This document shows positions 25,850 through 34,380 of a stretch of 64,000 nt of DNA, piece by piece (position 1 is the stretch's first letter; each line of letters begins with the position of its first letter). Origin of the DNA: an uncultured Granulosicoccus sp. (lineage in GTDB: Bacteria > Pseudomonadota > Gammaproteobacteria > Granulosicoccales > Granulosicoccaceae); contig CANLXI010000017.1 of assembly GCA_947495035.1 (NCBI GenBank), positions 89,454 through 153,453 of the forward strand, written 5' to 3'. The notes beneath the pieces were generated by a model that was not told the DNA's origin, ran no database searches, and was given only the letters and a program-made list of their open reading frames with translations. The translations under genes and the position numbers were made by a program.

Positions 25850-28102
25850 TCATGGCAGACGCTCTTTCAAGGGCGCATGGTCACCGTGGGTACCTGTCAG
25901 GCCGGCGTTGACTGCCGTGTCGACCTCAGACAAAGCACCTTGCAATCCAGCATCAGGCCAGCGCCGAATCGGAAAACCGCTGACATAGCCTTCGATGTCG
26001 TCAGCGGTGAATCGTCGTCCGTCAATGAAACGGTCAGCTCCCATCGCAATGATATCGTTCCCGGCTTGCAGTTCCCAGCCGGATTCATGTTCGCCTTCAT
26101 TCTTTTCGTCCACCAGGGGGCAGGGGATGCCCAGTGCATTGGCAGCTGCCCGGTATTCGTCGGGTCGGTAGACCGCGTTCACCGCTCGCTGGATATCAGC
26201 CGTACTGTCCAGCTCTCCCCAACGCAGCATCTGGGAGTAGAACCAGAGCGCGTGAGAGCGCCAGGGCATATTGGCTGCATAGCGGTGGAATACATTGTAA
26301 TCAGGTGCTGCCTGTTTCTCGCCACCCGAACTCGTTTGCAACGTGCCCGACAAGGACGTCTCCAACACATCCACAGGCACGTTGACATAGCGTCCCTGGC
26401 TGAGAATTTCGCAGGCTTCGCTGCGGTTCTCGGGAGACTCCAGCCAGGCACAGGCTTGCAGCAAGGATTTGATCACGGCGTGATGGGTATTGGGATTGCA
26501 TTCCGCCCAATAACGCGTAACCGCGAAGACTTTCTCGGGGTGGTTGTTCCAGATATCGTGCGTTGTCGCAACGATTCTACCCAGACCATCGCTGACGGCA
26601 AGTGTATTCCAGGGTTCTCCCACACAGCAGCCGGCAATCAGCCCGACACGCAGATAGTGACCAACCTGTTGGGGTGGCACGACAATCAGCCTCACATCAC
26701 TATCCGGATCGATACCGGCGTCCGCCATCCAGTATCGCAGCAGATAGTTGTGTGATGATTGTGCAAATACCACAGCGAAGCTCAGTGGCGGCCGCCCGGC
26801 GTTGCGATCCTGATCGACGACCATCTTCAATGCGCGTGCAGCACCGGCGGCCGTGTCCAGGTCTTGCTGCCCGGTGGCCATCATGCGTCCGTAGAGTTCG
26901 CGCGAGAGGGTGATGGCGTTGCCGTTGAGGTCAAGGCTCAGCGAGGTCACCATGGCTTGCGTACGTTGGGAGTCGAAGGCCGCTGCCAGTGGAATGGCTG
27001 CCAGCATCTGCGCACCATCGAGCATGCCGGTGCTGACCTTGTCGCGAATATTTGCCCAGGAGCTCTCACGCGAGAGTTCGATCTGTAGCCCGTGTTGATT
27101 GAAAAAGCCCTTCTCGGCAGCGATTACCAGTGGCGCACAATCGGTCAGGGGAACGAAGCCGAGGGTCAGCTGGTTCTTCTCCAGTCGGCTCCCGGCGTTG
27201 GCGGTACGCGCACTGCCGATGGGGACAATGTTGCTCGTGTGCGTATCCGATGTCGCGGTGTGTTCCTCGCTATCGGCAGCCGCTGCAGGGGGCGGCGATG
27301 CCACGACAGTGGAACTGGTCTCACTTTGATGCCGCTCATGCAGGAACTTCACGACCTCGGCTCGATAGTGGTTGAAGGCGGGGTCTTCTGCCAGAGCCAG
27401 TCGATCACGTGGCCGTTCGAGGTTGATGTCGAGAATTTCGCCAATGGTGGCAGATGGGCCATTGCTCATCATCACGATACGGTCAGAGAGCAGAACGGCT
27501 TCATCGACATCGTGCGTGATCATCACGACGGTATTGTTCAGGCGCGCCTGAATCTCCATCAATGAATCCTGCATATGGGTACGTGTGAGTGAATCCAGCG
27601 CGCCGAAGGGTTCGTCCATCAACAGCACCTTGGGCTCCATGGCCAATGCCCGGGCAATACCCACTCTCTGCTTCATGCCGCCGGATATCTCATCAGGCTT
27701 GCGATCCAGTGCATGCGACATGTTCACCAGTTCCAGGTTGTGGCGTGTCCATTCGTCACGTTGAGCCTTGGTCTTGGTGCGTTTGAATACCTGATCGACG
27801 GCGAGGCGTACATTGTCGTAGGTACTCAGCCAAGGCAGTAGTGAATGGTTCTGGAAGACCACAGCACGGTCCGGGCCCGGCTCATCGACTTCCTGGTTCT
27901 CCAGCAGTACGCCGCCTTCAGTGGCCTTGAGCAATCCCGCAACGATATTCAGAACCGTGGATTTACCGCAGCCCGAGTGGCCGATCAGCGAGATGAACTC
28001 ACCTTGCTGCACCTTGAGATCCACGCTCTGGAGTACGTTCAGCGGACCCTTGTCGGTCTTGAACGTCATGCCGACATGATCGATATGGAGGTAATTTTTC
28101 AT
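25850..28102 (-). CDS. nrtC: Nitrate ABC transporter ATPase fused to a NasS/NrtA-like nitrate-binding domain
   Basis: A 750-residue fusion. Residues 1 to about 260 are a nitrate-type ABC ATPase: Walker A GHSGCGKS at 41-48, signature ISGGMKQR near 140, Walker B VLLMDEPFGALD. After a variable linker, residues about 310-720 form a nitrate-binding domain starting LGFVPLTDCAPLVIA. It continues with WANIRDKVSTGMLDGAQML and the conserved CCVGEPWN. No signal peptide precedes it, so it is cytoplasmic. Cyanobacterial NrtC has the same architecture. Here the domain looks closer to NasS, the partner of NasT, whose gene follows after 14 bp. Confidence 0.9.
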   Translation of the reverse strand: MKNYLHIDHVGMTFKTDKGPLNVLQSVDLKVQQGEFISLIGHSGCGKSTVLNIVAGLLKATEGGVLLENQEVDEPGPDRAVVFQNHSLLPWLSTYDNVRLAVDQVFKRTKTKAQRDEWTRHNLELVNMSHALDRKPDEISGGMKQRVGIARALAMEPKVLLMDEPFGALDSLTRTHMQDSLMEIQARLNNTVVMITHDVDEAVLLSDRIVMMSNGPSATIGEILDINLERPRDRLALAEDPAFNHYRAEVVKFLHERHQSETSSTVVASPPPAAAADSEEHTATSDTHTSNIVPIGSARTANAGSRLEKNQLTLGFVPLTDCAPLVIAAEKGFFNQHGLQIELSRESSWANIRDKVSTGMLDGAQMLAAIPLAAAFDSQRTQAMVTSLSLDLNGNAITLSRELYGRMMATGQQDLDTAAGAARALKMVVDQDRNAGRPPLSFAVVFAQSSHNYLLRYWMADAGIDPDSDVRLIVVPPQQVGHYLRVGLIAGCCVGEPWNTLAVSDGLGRIVATTHDIWNNHPEKVFAVTRYWAECNPNTHHAVIKSLLQACAWLESPENRSEACEILSQGRYVNVPVDVLETSLSGTLQTSSGGEKQAAPDYNVFHRYAANMPWRSHALWFYSQMLRWGELDSTADIQRAVNAVYRPDEYRAAANALGIPCPLVDEKNEGEHESGWELQAGNDIIAMGADRFIDGRRFTADDIEGYVSGFPIRRWPDAGLQGALSEVDTAVNAGLTGTHGDHAPLKERLP

Positions 28103-28111
28103 GATATGTGC

Positions 28112-29143
28112 TCAGCGCAGTACTGCGTTCTTGTCCCAGGAAATGAATCGCTGCAGTTGCAGCATCGCGCGATCCAGCAGAAATCCGATGAAGCCGATCA
28201 CCAGCACGGCGACCATGATGCGCGCCAGAGAATTGGAGCTGCCATTCTGGAATTCATCCCAGACGAACTTGCCCAGACCGGGGTTCTGCGCCAGCATTTC
28301 AGCGGCAATCAGTACCATCCAGCCGATGCTGAGCGACAGGCGCATTCCCGTGAACATCATGGGCAATGCGGAAGGCAGGATTATCTTCAGGGTCTTGTTG
28401 AACCAGTTGAGGCGCAGCACACGGCTGACGTTCAACAGGTCCTTGCTGACAGCGGAGACGCCCACGGCTGTATTGATGATGGTTGGCCAGAGGCAGCACA
28501 GGGTTACCGTGATGGCCGAGGTCAGAAAGGATTTCGAGAACCAGGGGTCGTCGGACACGTACACGGCCGAGACGACCATGGTGACCAGTGGCAGCCAGGC
28601 AAGCGGCGACACGGGCTTGAACAGCTGGATGATCGGGTTGAACGCCTGGTACAGAGTCTGGCTCATGCCGATGATGATGCCCAGAGGAATGGCAATGAGC
28701 GTGGCGAAGAAGAAACCTGTCATCACTGTGACAAGGCTGGTGAAAATCTGGTCGATGATGGTCGCCGGGCCGGTGTACTGCCGAGATTGCATGCGTTCGA
28801 TGCGATCAGCAGGTTGACCATCAGCCCTGGCTTTTGCAACGCGTTCTTCCAGGCGTTCGTGAAACTGTATTTCCTTGTCCCTTTCGGCCAGATGTTCCTG
28901 AAACAGGGTGATTGCCTGGTTTCCGACCTGAGAGGGGCCGGGCAATTCTCCCAGCGAAGTCTGTACACGGCTCGCACCGACGCTCCACAGCGTCAGAAAT
29001 ACCAGCAGGGCCATGACAGGTACAAAGATGCTGCGACTGACCGAGCGCATGCTTCCCGCCAGGCGATCGCTGGCCAGGGTGTCGAGAATGCGTGTCAGAG
29101 TGGCATTATCGAAGGTCTTGTGGTTCTGTAGATAACCGGACAT
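28112..29143 (-). CDS. nrtB: Nitrate ABC transporter permease
   Basis: A 343-residue inner-membrane permease of the NrtB/SsuC/TauC type with a cytoplasmic N-terminal extension, a first helix at residues about 40-58, and five further helices after a long polar insertion. The EAA-type loop is visible at SKDLLNVSRVLRLNWFNK. It sits between the binding protein and the ATPase fusion, whose start follows its stop after 9 bp. Length is somewhat above the cyanobacterial permease because of the charged insertion at about 95-130. Confidence 0.93.
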   Translation of the reverse strand: MSGYLQNHKTFDNATLTRILDTLASDRLAGSMRSVSRSIFVPVMALLVFLTLWSVGASRVQTSLGELPGPSQVGNQAITLFQEHLAERDKEIQFHERLEERVAKARADGQPADRIERMQSRQYTGPATIIDQIFTSLVTVMTGFFFATLIAIPLGIIIGMSQTLYQAFNPIIQLFKPVSPLAWLPLVTMVVSAVYVSDDPWFSKSFLTSAITVTLCCLWPTIINTAVGVSAVSKDLLNVSRVLRLNWFNKTLKIILPSALPMMFTGMRLSLSIGWMVLIAAEMLAQNPGLGKFVWDEFQNGSSNSLARIMVAVLVIGFIGFLLDRAMLQLQRFISWDKNAVLR

Positions 29144-29196
29144 GAATCGTTCCTCGTATCGTTAAACGGACATCGTCCGGGAAATCAGGGCTTGCA

Positions 29197-29229
29197 CCCA
29201 TCCCCGGCGTATCGGCGTCCGGGGATGGG
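29197..29229 (-). terminator. Intercistronic hairpin between nrtA and nrtB
   Basis: An 11-bp perfect inverted repeat (CCCATCCCCGG/CCGGGGATGGG) with an 11-nt loop and no U-run. Placement just after the binding-protein gene suggests an RNA stabiliser or partial terminator that keeps nrtA transcripts more abundant than those of the membrane components. Confidence 0.55.
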
Positions 29230-29319
29230 GCATGGCATGAATTACTTGGGAGCAGGAACAAGGCAATGCTGCGGGTCCCTGCTACTGCTCGGATCAGTTG
29301 GCAGAACTCGAGCGCATGC

Positions 29320-30744
29320 TCAGAGCATGTCGTCCTTCAGACCGATCGGGAACGATGACAGGTAGCTGTTCGGCTTTGTGCCATCGAAAGTGATGCCGTC
29401 GATGAATTCCGTCTGCGGTGGGCGATAACCGGTTTCGCTATCGAAGTTGGGGAATTCGTCAGCCGTCATGTAGCCTTCGTCGATCAGTTCCTGAGCTGCC
29501 GTGGTGTAGATGTCCGGACGGTAGACCGACTTTGCAATCTCGTCATACCAGCTGTCGTCCTTGGGCTCTGAAATCTGCCCCCAGCGACGCATCTGCGTCA
29601 GGTACCAGACGGCATCCGAGTAGTAGGGGTAGGTTGCGTTGTAGCGAAAGAACACGTTGAAGTCGGGGATCTCGCGCTTGTCGCCTTTTTCGAATTCGAA
29701 GGTACCGGTCATCGAGTTGGCGATGACATCGTAGTCCGCACCCACATAGTTCGGTTGAGACAGGATTTTCACCGCTTCCGGGCGGTTGGCATTGTCATTC
29801 TCGTCCAGCCACTTGGCAGCACGCAGCATGGCCTTGACGATGCGGATCGTGGTGTTGGGATTCTCTTCGGTGAAAGCCTGCGTCATGCCGAAGACTTTCT
29901 CCGGATTGTCCTTCCAGATCTGGTAGTCGGTGATGACCGGTACGCCGATGTTCTTGAACACGGCTTGCTGGTTCCATGGCTCACCCACACAGTAGCCGTG
30001 GATGGTACCGGCCTCGAGCGTTGCCGGCATCTGGGGAGGCGGTGTCACAGAGAGCAGCGCATCGGCATCGATGGTGCCGTCGATGTCGCCCTTGTGAGGT
30101 GCATAGTAGCCGGGGTGAATGCCACCGGCAGCCAGCCAGTAGCGCAGTTCATAGTTATGCGTGGAGACGGGGAATACCATGCCCATCTTGAATGGCTTGC
30201 CATCGGCCTTGAATTCATCGACGACCGGCTTCAGGTAATCCGCCTTGATGGGATGCTGAGGTCGTCCATCCTCCATCTTTGGGATGTTCGGTTTCATCAT
30301 CTCCCAGACCTCGTTGGAGACCGTGATGCCGTTGCCATTCAGGTCCATGGAGAATGGCGTGACGATATGCGCTTCGGTGCCATAGCCGATGGTGGCTGCC
30401 AGCGGCTGGCCGGCGAGCATGTGCGCACCATCGAGCTGACCGTCGATGACGCCGTCGAGCAGCACCTTCCAGTTCGCCTGGGCCTCGAGCGTCACATACA
30501 GACCTTCGTCTTCGAAGTAGCCTTTTTCGTAAGCGATGGCCAGCGGGGCCATGTCGGTCAGCTTGATGAAACCGAACTTCAGATCTTCCTTTTCAGGGTA
30601 TCCGACTTCGGCAACAGCATTGGAGATACCGGTACTCAGAATTGCGGCGAGCCCGAGGCTCAGCAGCGTTCGCTTCGGCGCAGAAGCCTGAGTGTGGGTG
30701 CGGTTGCCGGATCGGCAAACCACATTGAACGTCATTGCTCTCAT
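29320..30744 (-). CDS. nrtA: Nitrate/nitrite ABC transporter substrate-binding protein
   Basis: A 474-residue periplasmic nitrate-binding protein. After an N-terminal signal region (KRTLLSLGLAAILSTGISNAVA) comes the NrtA/CmpA pattern: LKFGFIKLTDMAPLAIAYEKG, DLNGNGITVS, and YCVGEPWNQQAV with conserved ligand-pocket residues. The start at 30744 is supported by AGGA 7 nt upstream; a second Met at 30735 is possible. It is the first gene of the operon, directly behind the antitermination leader. Confidence 0.94.
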   Translation of the reverse strand: MRAMTFNVVCRSGNRTHTQASAPKRTLLSLGLAAILSTGISNAVAEVGYPEKEDLKFGFIKLTDMAPLAIAYEKGYFEDEGLYVTLEAQANWKVLLDGVIDGQLDGAHMLAGQPLAATIGYGTEAHIVTPFSMDLNGNGITVSNEVWEMMKPNIPKMEDGRPQHPIKADYLKPVVDEFKADGKPFKMGMVFPVSTHNYELRYWLAAGGIHPGYYAPHKGDIDGTIDADALLSVTPPPQMPATLEAGTIHGYCVGEPWNQQAVFKNIGVPVITDYQIWKDNPEKVFGMTQAFTEENPNTTIRIVKAMLRAAKWLDENDNANRPEAVKILSQPNYVGADYDVIANSMTGTFEFEKGDKREIPDFNVFFRYNATYPYYSDAVWYLTQMRRWGQISEPKDDSWYDEIAKSVYRPDIYTTAAQELIDEGYMTADEFPNFDSETGYRPPQTEFIDGITFDGTKPNSYLSSFPIGLKDDML

Positions 30745-30779
30745 CTGAATGTCCTGTATTGATTACGAAACCATTGCCC

Positions 30780-30824
30780 AAAAAAAAACGTCACGCCCCC
30801 GGCCGCGCGAACGCGGTGGTGACG
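30780..30824 (-). terminator. Leader intrinsic terminator (attenuator) of the nitrate operon
   Basis: Read on the minus strand, the outer stem CGTCAC/GTGACG encloses a perfect CCGCG-CGAA-CGCGG tetraloop hairpin. Nine consecutive U follow (30788-30780). It lies only 35 nt ahead of the nrtA start, so it must be overcome for the operon to be expressed. Its 5' base is shared with the end of the second hexaloop hairpin. Confidence 0.9.
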
Positions 30825-30839
30825 AGACGCCGTTGTCTC
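30824..30839 (-). promoter_or_regulatory. ANTAR-type leader hairpin P2
   Basis: Perfect 5-bp stem GAGAC/GUCUC with hexaloop AACGGC (A at position 1, G at position 4, the ANTAR loop rule). It abuts and shares one base with the terminator stem, so protein-stabilised folding here could hinder terminator formation. Confidence 0.75.
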
Positions 30840-30896
30840 CGGTGGTTGCCCCTGTGGAGCTACCGTTATTCTTGTCGTATGGCAGGTGATGAACCG

Positions 30897-30916
30897 GTAA
30901 CCCGCCGTTGGGTCAC
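30897..30916 (-). promoter_or_regulatory. ANTAR-type leader hairpin P1
   Basis: Seven-bp stem GUGACCC/GGGUUAC (one G-U pair) with the same hexaloop AACGGC as P2. The shared loop in two hairpins ahead of a terminator is the recognition element of NasT-like antiterminators. The 57-nt separation from P2 is longer than in the best-known examples. Confidence 0.72.
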
Positions 30917-30951
30917 TGGCAGAGCTTCACCTGCGTATGCCATACCAGATC

Positions 30952-30966
30952 GCAATCGATGTGCCA
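30952..30966 (-). promoter_or_regulatory. Sigma-54 promoter of the nitrate operon
   Basis: On the minus strand TGGCAC-N5-TTGC is an exact match to the -24/-12 consensus. It places the transcript start about 12 nt downstream, near 30940, just before hairpin P1. Weak NtrC-like half-sites (TGCACC and GGTG) cluster at 31125-31154, about 190 bp upstream, a usual enhancer distance. Confidence 0.8.
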
Positions 30967-31179
30967 GCCTGTTGACTGAATGTGATGGTTGAACTGTTCT
31001 TGCCTATTAACCTTTGATTTCAATGGAAATATTCGTGCTGTCAGCGTCCTGACAATGCTTAGTCAGGCATCGCCGTGCAGAGGTGAAAGTCGCGAATTCA
31101 AGGTTGAACGCACAGCGGAAGTGCGGTGAATGCACCACGAATGCACCGAAGGTGGGGCGGGTGTGGTGGTCATGTTCGG

Positions 31180-31222
31180 CTAACCGTTATCCACAAATGC
31201 TATGGATGGGCATGTGGAAGAC
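31180..31222. repeat. Partial, diverged copy of the DnaA-box repeat
   Basis: About 43 bp match the first part of the repeats at 40585 and 50604. The first DnaA box TTATCCACA (31187-31195) is intact, while the inverted box has decayed to TATGGATGG. It lies between the nitrate promoter region and an acyltransferase gene. Confidence 0.65.
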
Positions 31223-31260
31223 AGGCGCTTGAACTGCCAGACAGCGCCTGGTGGCGCGCA

Positions 31261-32364
31261 CTAATGACGTGACAGTGCTCGCGCCAACCGTATCAGCACG
31301 AGAAGTGGGCGGCTTTTCCAGAAATCCAGCTCCACCGTGTGGCAGGTTTGCCTGGCATAGGTGGACTTGTAAGGGTAGTCACCCTTGAGAAGGTCGATGT
31401 AAATCGCGCCATCGACAATCGCCTGATCAATCGTGTGCATCATCAGCAGATGCCCGAGGGACAGATGCTGGTACCGTGGATCGAAGCCGGTCTGAAAGAA
31501 ACTGAGCGTACCATTGCAGAGAAAGGCGTACTCGACGCCGACGATGGTGCCATCGATTCTGAGGGTGAGCAGTTTCAGCTCATCCAGCTCCTGCGCCTTT
31601 TCCATTACGGCCCGATGAAAGCGTCGGTAATTGTCCGACTGGAAGGAGTCGGAGCCGCCCTTGCTGGAGAATCGTTCGTGATGCAACCGCATCAGCGCTT
31701 CGAAGGCTTCATCGATTTCGCAAGCGCTGCGGCAGAAGGAAAACACGGCATGCCCCGCCTTGTGCAATCTTGTCCGTCGCTGCTTGCGCTGCTTTCTGGC
31801 GTTGCGGCTCAGATTGCCTTCGAACTCTTCCACCGTTTCCGGCAAGACATCGACCAGACGTTGCTGTGTGCTTTCCAGTGGTCTCTGCCAGCGTCTTGCC
31901 TGCGCACATTTGCGCAGTGTGCTGACCAGCAGCGAGTCCTGGCCGAGATCGCTGAGGCGAATGCGTGTGATATCGGAGGCTTCAAACAGATAGTCACAGA
32001 TGGCCCTGGTTGCCACGGACTCATGGTCGGGGTGAAACAGGACACACAGATCGTCCGGTGAGGTATCGCCGCCGCTGCCGATGAACTGAACCGTTCTGGC
32101 CTTGATGAGTTTCAGTTTGCGCGTCGTCGACTGGTACAGTGGCGCTATGCCGATGACAGTGCCGTGCAGGCGCGCGACCAGAATGTACAAGGAGGCACTC
32201 TGCCCGTAATGTTGCCACCACAGCCGGTTCCAGTAGCCGCTGTTGAACAGACCGGCCTTGATGCACAGGGTATGCAGTATGTCCCAGTCGGCAAGCAGGG
32301 CATCGAATTCTGCGTCAGTGGTGATAACTTGTACGCTGATATTCGTTGAAGGGTCGGCATCCAT
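31261..32364 (-). CDS. FemAB/CelD-like GNAT acyltransferase
   Basis: A 367-residue acyltransferase with a double GNAT-like layout found in cellulose/exopolysaccharide-associated CelD/BcsL proteins. The C-terminal half contains LDELKLLTLRIDGTIVGVEYAF, then a FFQTGFDPRYQHLSLGHLL segment typical of the acyl-CoA-binding region. The first half has PLYQSTTRKLKLIKAR. Met 32364 is the last plausible start ahead of the conserved domain; upstream in-frame sequence is the antisense of the YdcF gene. Its start codon overlaps that of the divergent neighbour within CATG at 32362-32365. The acyl acceptor is unknown. Confidence 0.78.
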   Translation of the reverse strand: MDADPSTNISVQVITTDAEFDALLADWDILHTLCIKAGLFNSGYWNRLWWQHYGQSASLYILVARLHGTVIGIAPLYQSTTRKLKLIKARTVQFIGSGGDTSPDDLCVLFHPDHESVATRAICDYLFEASDITRIRLSDLGQDSLLVSTLRKCAQARRWQRPLESTQQRLVDVLPETVEEFEGNLSRNARKQRKQRRTRLHKAGHAVFSFCRSACEIDEAFEALMRLHHERFSSKGGSDSFQSDNYRRFHRAVMEKAQELDELKLLTLRIDGTIVGVEYAFLCNGTLSFFQTGFDPRYQHLSLGHLLMMHTIDQAIVDGAIYIDLLKGDYPYKSTYARQTCHTVELDFWKSRPLLVLIRLARALSRH

Positions 32365-33160
32365 GCCTGTGTTGCTCGATTGGTTCCTGCAGCCCCTGGG
32401 TCTTGTATTCACCGTGCTGCTCATCGGCCTGCTGTTGATCCTGAGATCGGGAGCTGTCTCCCCGGTGCAGACATCCGCCCTGGTCGGCAGCACGATGCTG
32501 CTGTGGCTGTGCAGCGCGCCCCTGACAGCCAATTCCATGGTGAAGTGGATGGAGAGGCCGCGATATACCGTGCCCGACGTATGTTTCGGTGGCGGCGAAG
32601 AGGGCCCGTCAACGGTGTCGTTGCCCATCGTGGTACTGGGCGCCGATCTTGATGCCTATGTGGAGAGTGACAACCCCTATCGCGTGTTATCGCGAGAGTC
32701 CCTGATGCGCACACTGCATGCCGCCGACCTGGATTCGGGGAACACTGCGTATTATCTGATGGGTGGTGGCCAGACATCTCGCAAGCTGAGCGATTATATG
32801 GCGGCGGTACTTGCGGAACAGGGCATTCCCGAGTCACGCATCGTGCGTGACCGGCTGAGTCTGTCCACCCGTGGCAATGCCGAACGCCTGCGTGAGTTGC
32901 TGGCGGCGGACACGTCCGCCCCCATTACGCTGATCACATCCGCCCTGCATATGAACAGAGCCGTGCATGTGTTTGACGATCTCGGATTCATGGTCTGTCC
33001 CAGTGCCTCTGCATCCCTGTACTCGGTATCGGCCGGTTGGGTGGGTTTGCTGCCTTACATAACCGGGTTGAGCAAGACAACTCTGGTAATCAGAGAGTGG
33101 CTGGCGACTCTCAAGTTCCGTGCCGTCGGTGTTATCAGTGACCTGCGGGCTCGTTATTGA
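32363..33160 (+). CDS. YdcF/SanA-like DUF218 membrane protein
   Basis: A 265-residue inner-membrane protein: two N-terminal transmembrane helices (FLQPLGLVFTVLLIGLLLIL and about residues 35-52), then a periplasmic DUF218 domain. The latter is marked by VVLGAD near residue 90 and by RLSLSTRGNAERLRELL and ITSALHMNRAVHVF. Related proteins (ElyC, SanA, YdcF) act in cell-envelope maintenance. The start coincides with the divergent acyltransferase start, leaving no space for separate 5' regions; a later start would remove the first membrane helix. Confidence 0.85.
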   Translation: MPVLLDWFLQPLGLVFTVLLIGLLLILRSGAVSPVQTSALVGSTMLLWLCSAPLTANSMVKWMERPRYTVPDVCFGGGEEGPSTVSLPIVVLGADLDAYVESDNPYRVLSRESLMRTLHAADLDSGNTAYYLMGGGQTSRKLSDYMAAVLAEQGIPESRIVRDRLSLSTRGNAERLRELLAADTSAPITLITSALHMNRAVHVFDDLGFMVCPSASASLYSVSAGWVGLLPYITGLSKTTLVIREWLATLKFRAVGVISDLRARY

Positions 33161-33206
33161 ATCGGGGAGCGATTTCCAGCGACCCAGAGGGTGGCCTTTG
33201 CACCCG

Positions 33207-34214
33207 TCATGACACCTGAGTTTCAGGCTGGTCGAGCTGCGACCGTTCGGACTTTTTCGAAAACGATGCGATGACCGGTTTGTCGAGTTTTCTGAGTCCG
33301 GAGGGGCTGTGTGGATCGACTTGCAGATCCGTGATGTAGGAGGCAGAGCGATCACGTCGCGTGAAGGGTCGTATCTTGTTGGCTGCTCGATAGGTGAAGC
33401 GCTTGACGGCGGGCAGTACGCCGTCTTCTGCCATGCTGCGTGACTTCAGACCCAGTCCACGCAGCACGAAGCGATTGGCGAGTTGCACATACTGGCGCTT
33501 GTAGATCGTGGGTGTGTAATAGCTGGTCGCCAGAGACACATTCATGTCCTGATTCACGATGCGGTGTGGTCCGTTGTGCGGCCAGGACGCCACATCGCCC
33601 GGTGACAGCAGGAAATCCCGGGCCACTTCGTCGAAGGCAGGGTCGAATGGCAGATTCTCGTCAATCTCGCCAGCGTAGATATCCTCCAGCAGATTCTGGG
33701 GTACCAGACGCGTATCCATGGCGGGGTAGATCCATACGCGTTTCTGACCGCGCAGATGCCACAGCATGTTGGGTTCGGCATCGACGTGATAGTAGACCTG
33801 CGCGCCCGGTGAGCTGATCAGCAGAGTGCTGTAATTGGCTCTCGGGTTCTGCAGGTGTGCGCAATGCTCGTCCAGGTGCTCATACATGCCCTTGACCAGT
33901 TGCGCGTAGTCGTCACTGACTTCCTCGATGTGAGTGATGTTCAGCCAGAGCCTGCCATGGCTGACTGCCTGCCAGAGCTCTTCGCCAGTGGTTTCACGGG
34001 CGATGTCCACACAGCGCCATTCACTGGCATTGCAGGGATCCTCTCCCATGGTGAAGGCCTGCAACCACTTGCGCGGATAGCTGTCCAGCAGACTGACGAG
34101 CTCGGGTTCGTCGAACAATGTGCGTTCGTGGTAGCGGTGCTTGCTGACCATTGGCACGGTGCCGAAGCGGTCATACTCTTCCGGGGTCCATGTAATGGGC
34201 GCTGAAGTGTTCAT
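33207..34214 (-). CDS. JmjC/cupin-like 2-oxoglutarate oxygenase
   Basis: A 335-residue cupin_8/JmjC-type protein. The iron-binding triad appears as His-x-Asp in YYHVDAEPN and the distal His in HNGPHRIV, with the double-stranded beta-helix core between. Such bacterial proteins hydroxylate proteins or small molecules using Fe(II) and 2-oxoglutarate. The C-terminal about 90 residues are basic and probably disordered. It is convergent with the YdcF gene and has no operon partner; the substrate is unknown. Confidence 0.78.
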   Translation of the reverse strand: MNTSAPITWTPEEYDRFGTVPMVSKHRYHERTLFDEPELVSLLDSYPRKWLQAFTMGEDPCNASEWRCVDIARETTGEELWQAVSHGRLWLNITHIEEVSDDYAQLVKGMYEHLDEHCAHLQNPRANYSTLLISSPGAQVYYHVDAEPNMLWHLRGQKRVWIYPAMDTRLVPQNLLEDIYAGEIDENLPFDPAFDEVARDFLLSPGDVASWPHNGPHRIVNQDMNVSLATSYYTPTIYKRQYVQLANRFVLRGLGLKSRSMAEDGVLPAVKRFTYRAANKIRPFTRRDRSASYITDLQVDPHSPSGLRKLDKPVIASFSKKSERSQLDQPETQVS

Positions 34215-34380
34215 TGACAGTCAATCTGCTAGGAGACAAATCCTCGCCAATTATATCAGCCGCCAGTGAGAAGCCACCTGCGCAGGGCGTCAAACTACCA
34301 TGCTGTCACAGGAGCCAATGCTGCACCAGCGGGACACAGGCGGGTGATACGATTCGGAATCGCGAATCAGGTGCAATGGC

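Noticed and set aside
27845..29131. 428-codon plus-strand frame opposite nrtB
   Set aside because: His/Gln/Arg-rich shadow of the nitrate permease and ATPase genes.
30841..30960. Metabolite riboswitch ahead of nrtA
   Set aside because: The structures fit ANTAR hexaloop hairpins with a terminator, and the cognate antiterminator gene is in the operon; no riboswitch consensus is seen.
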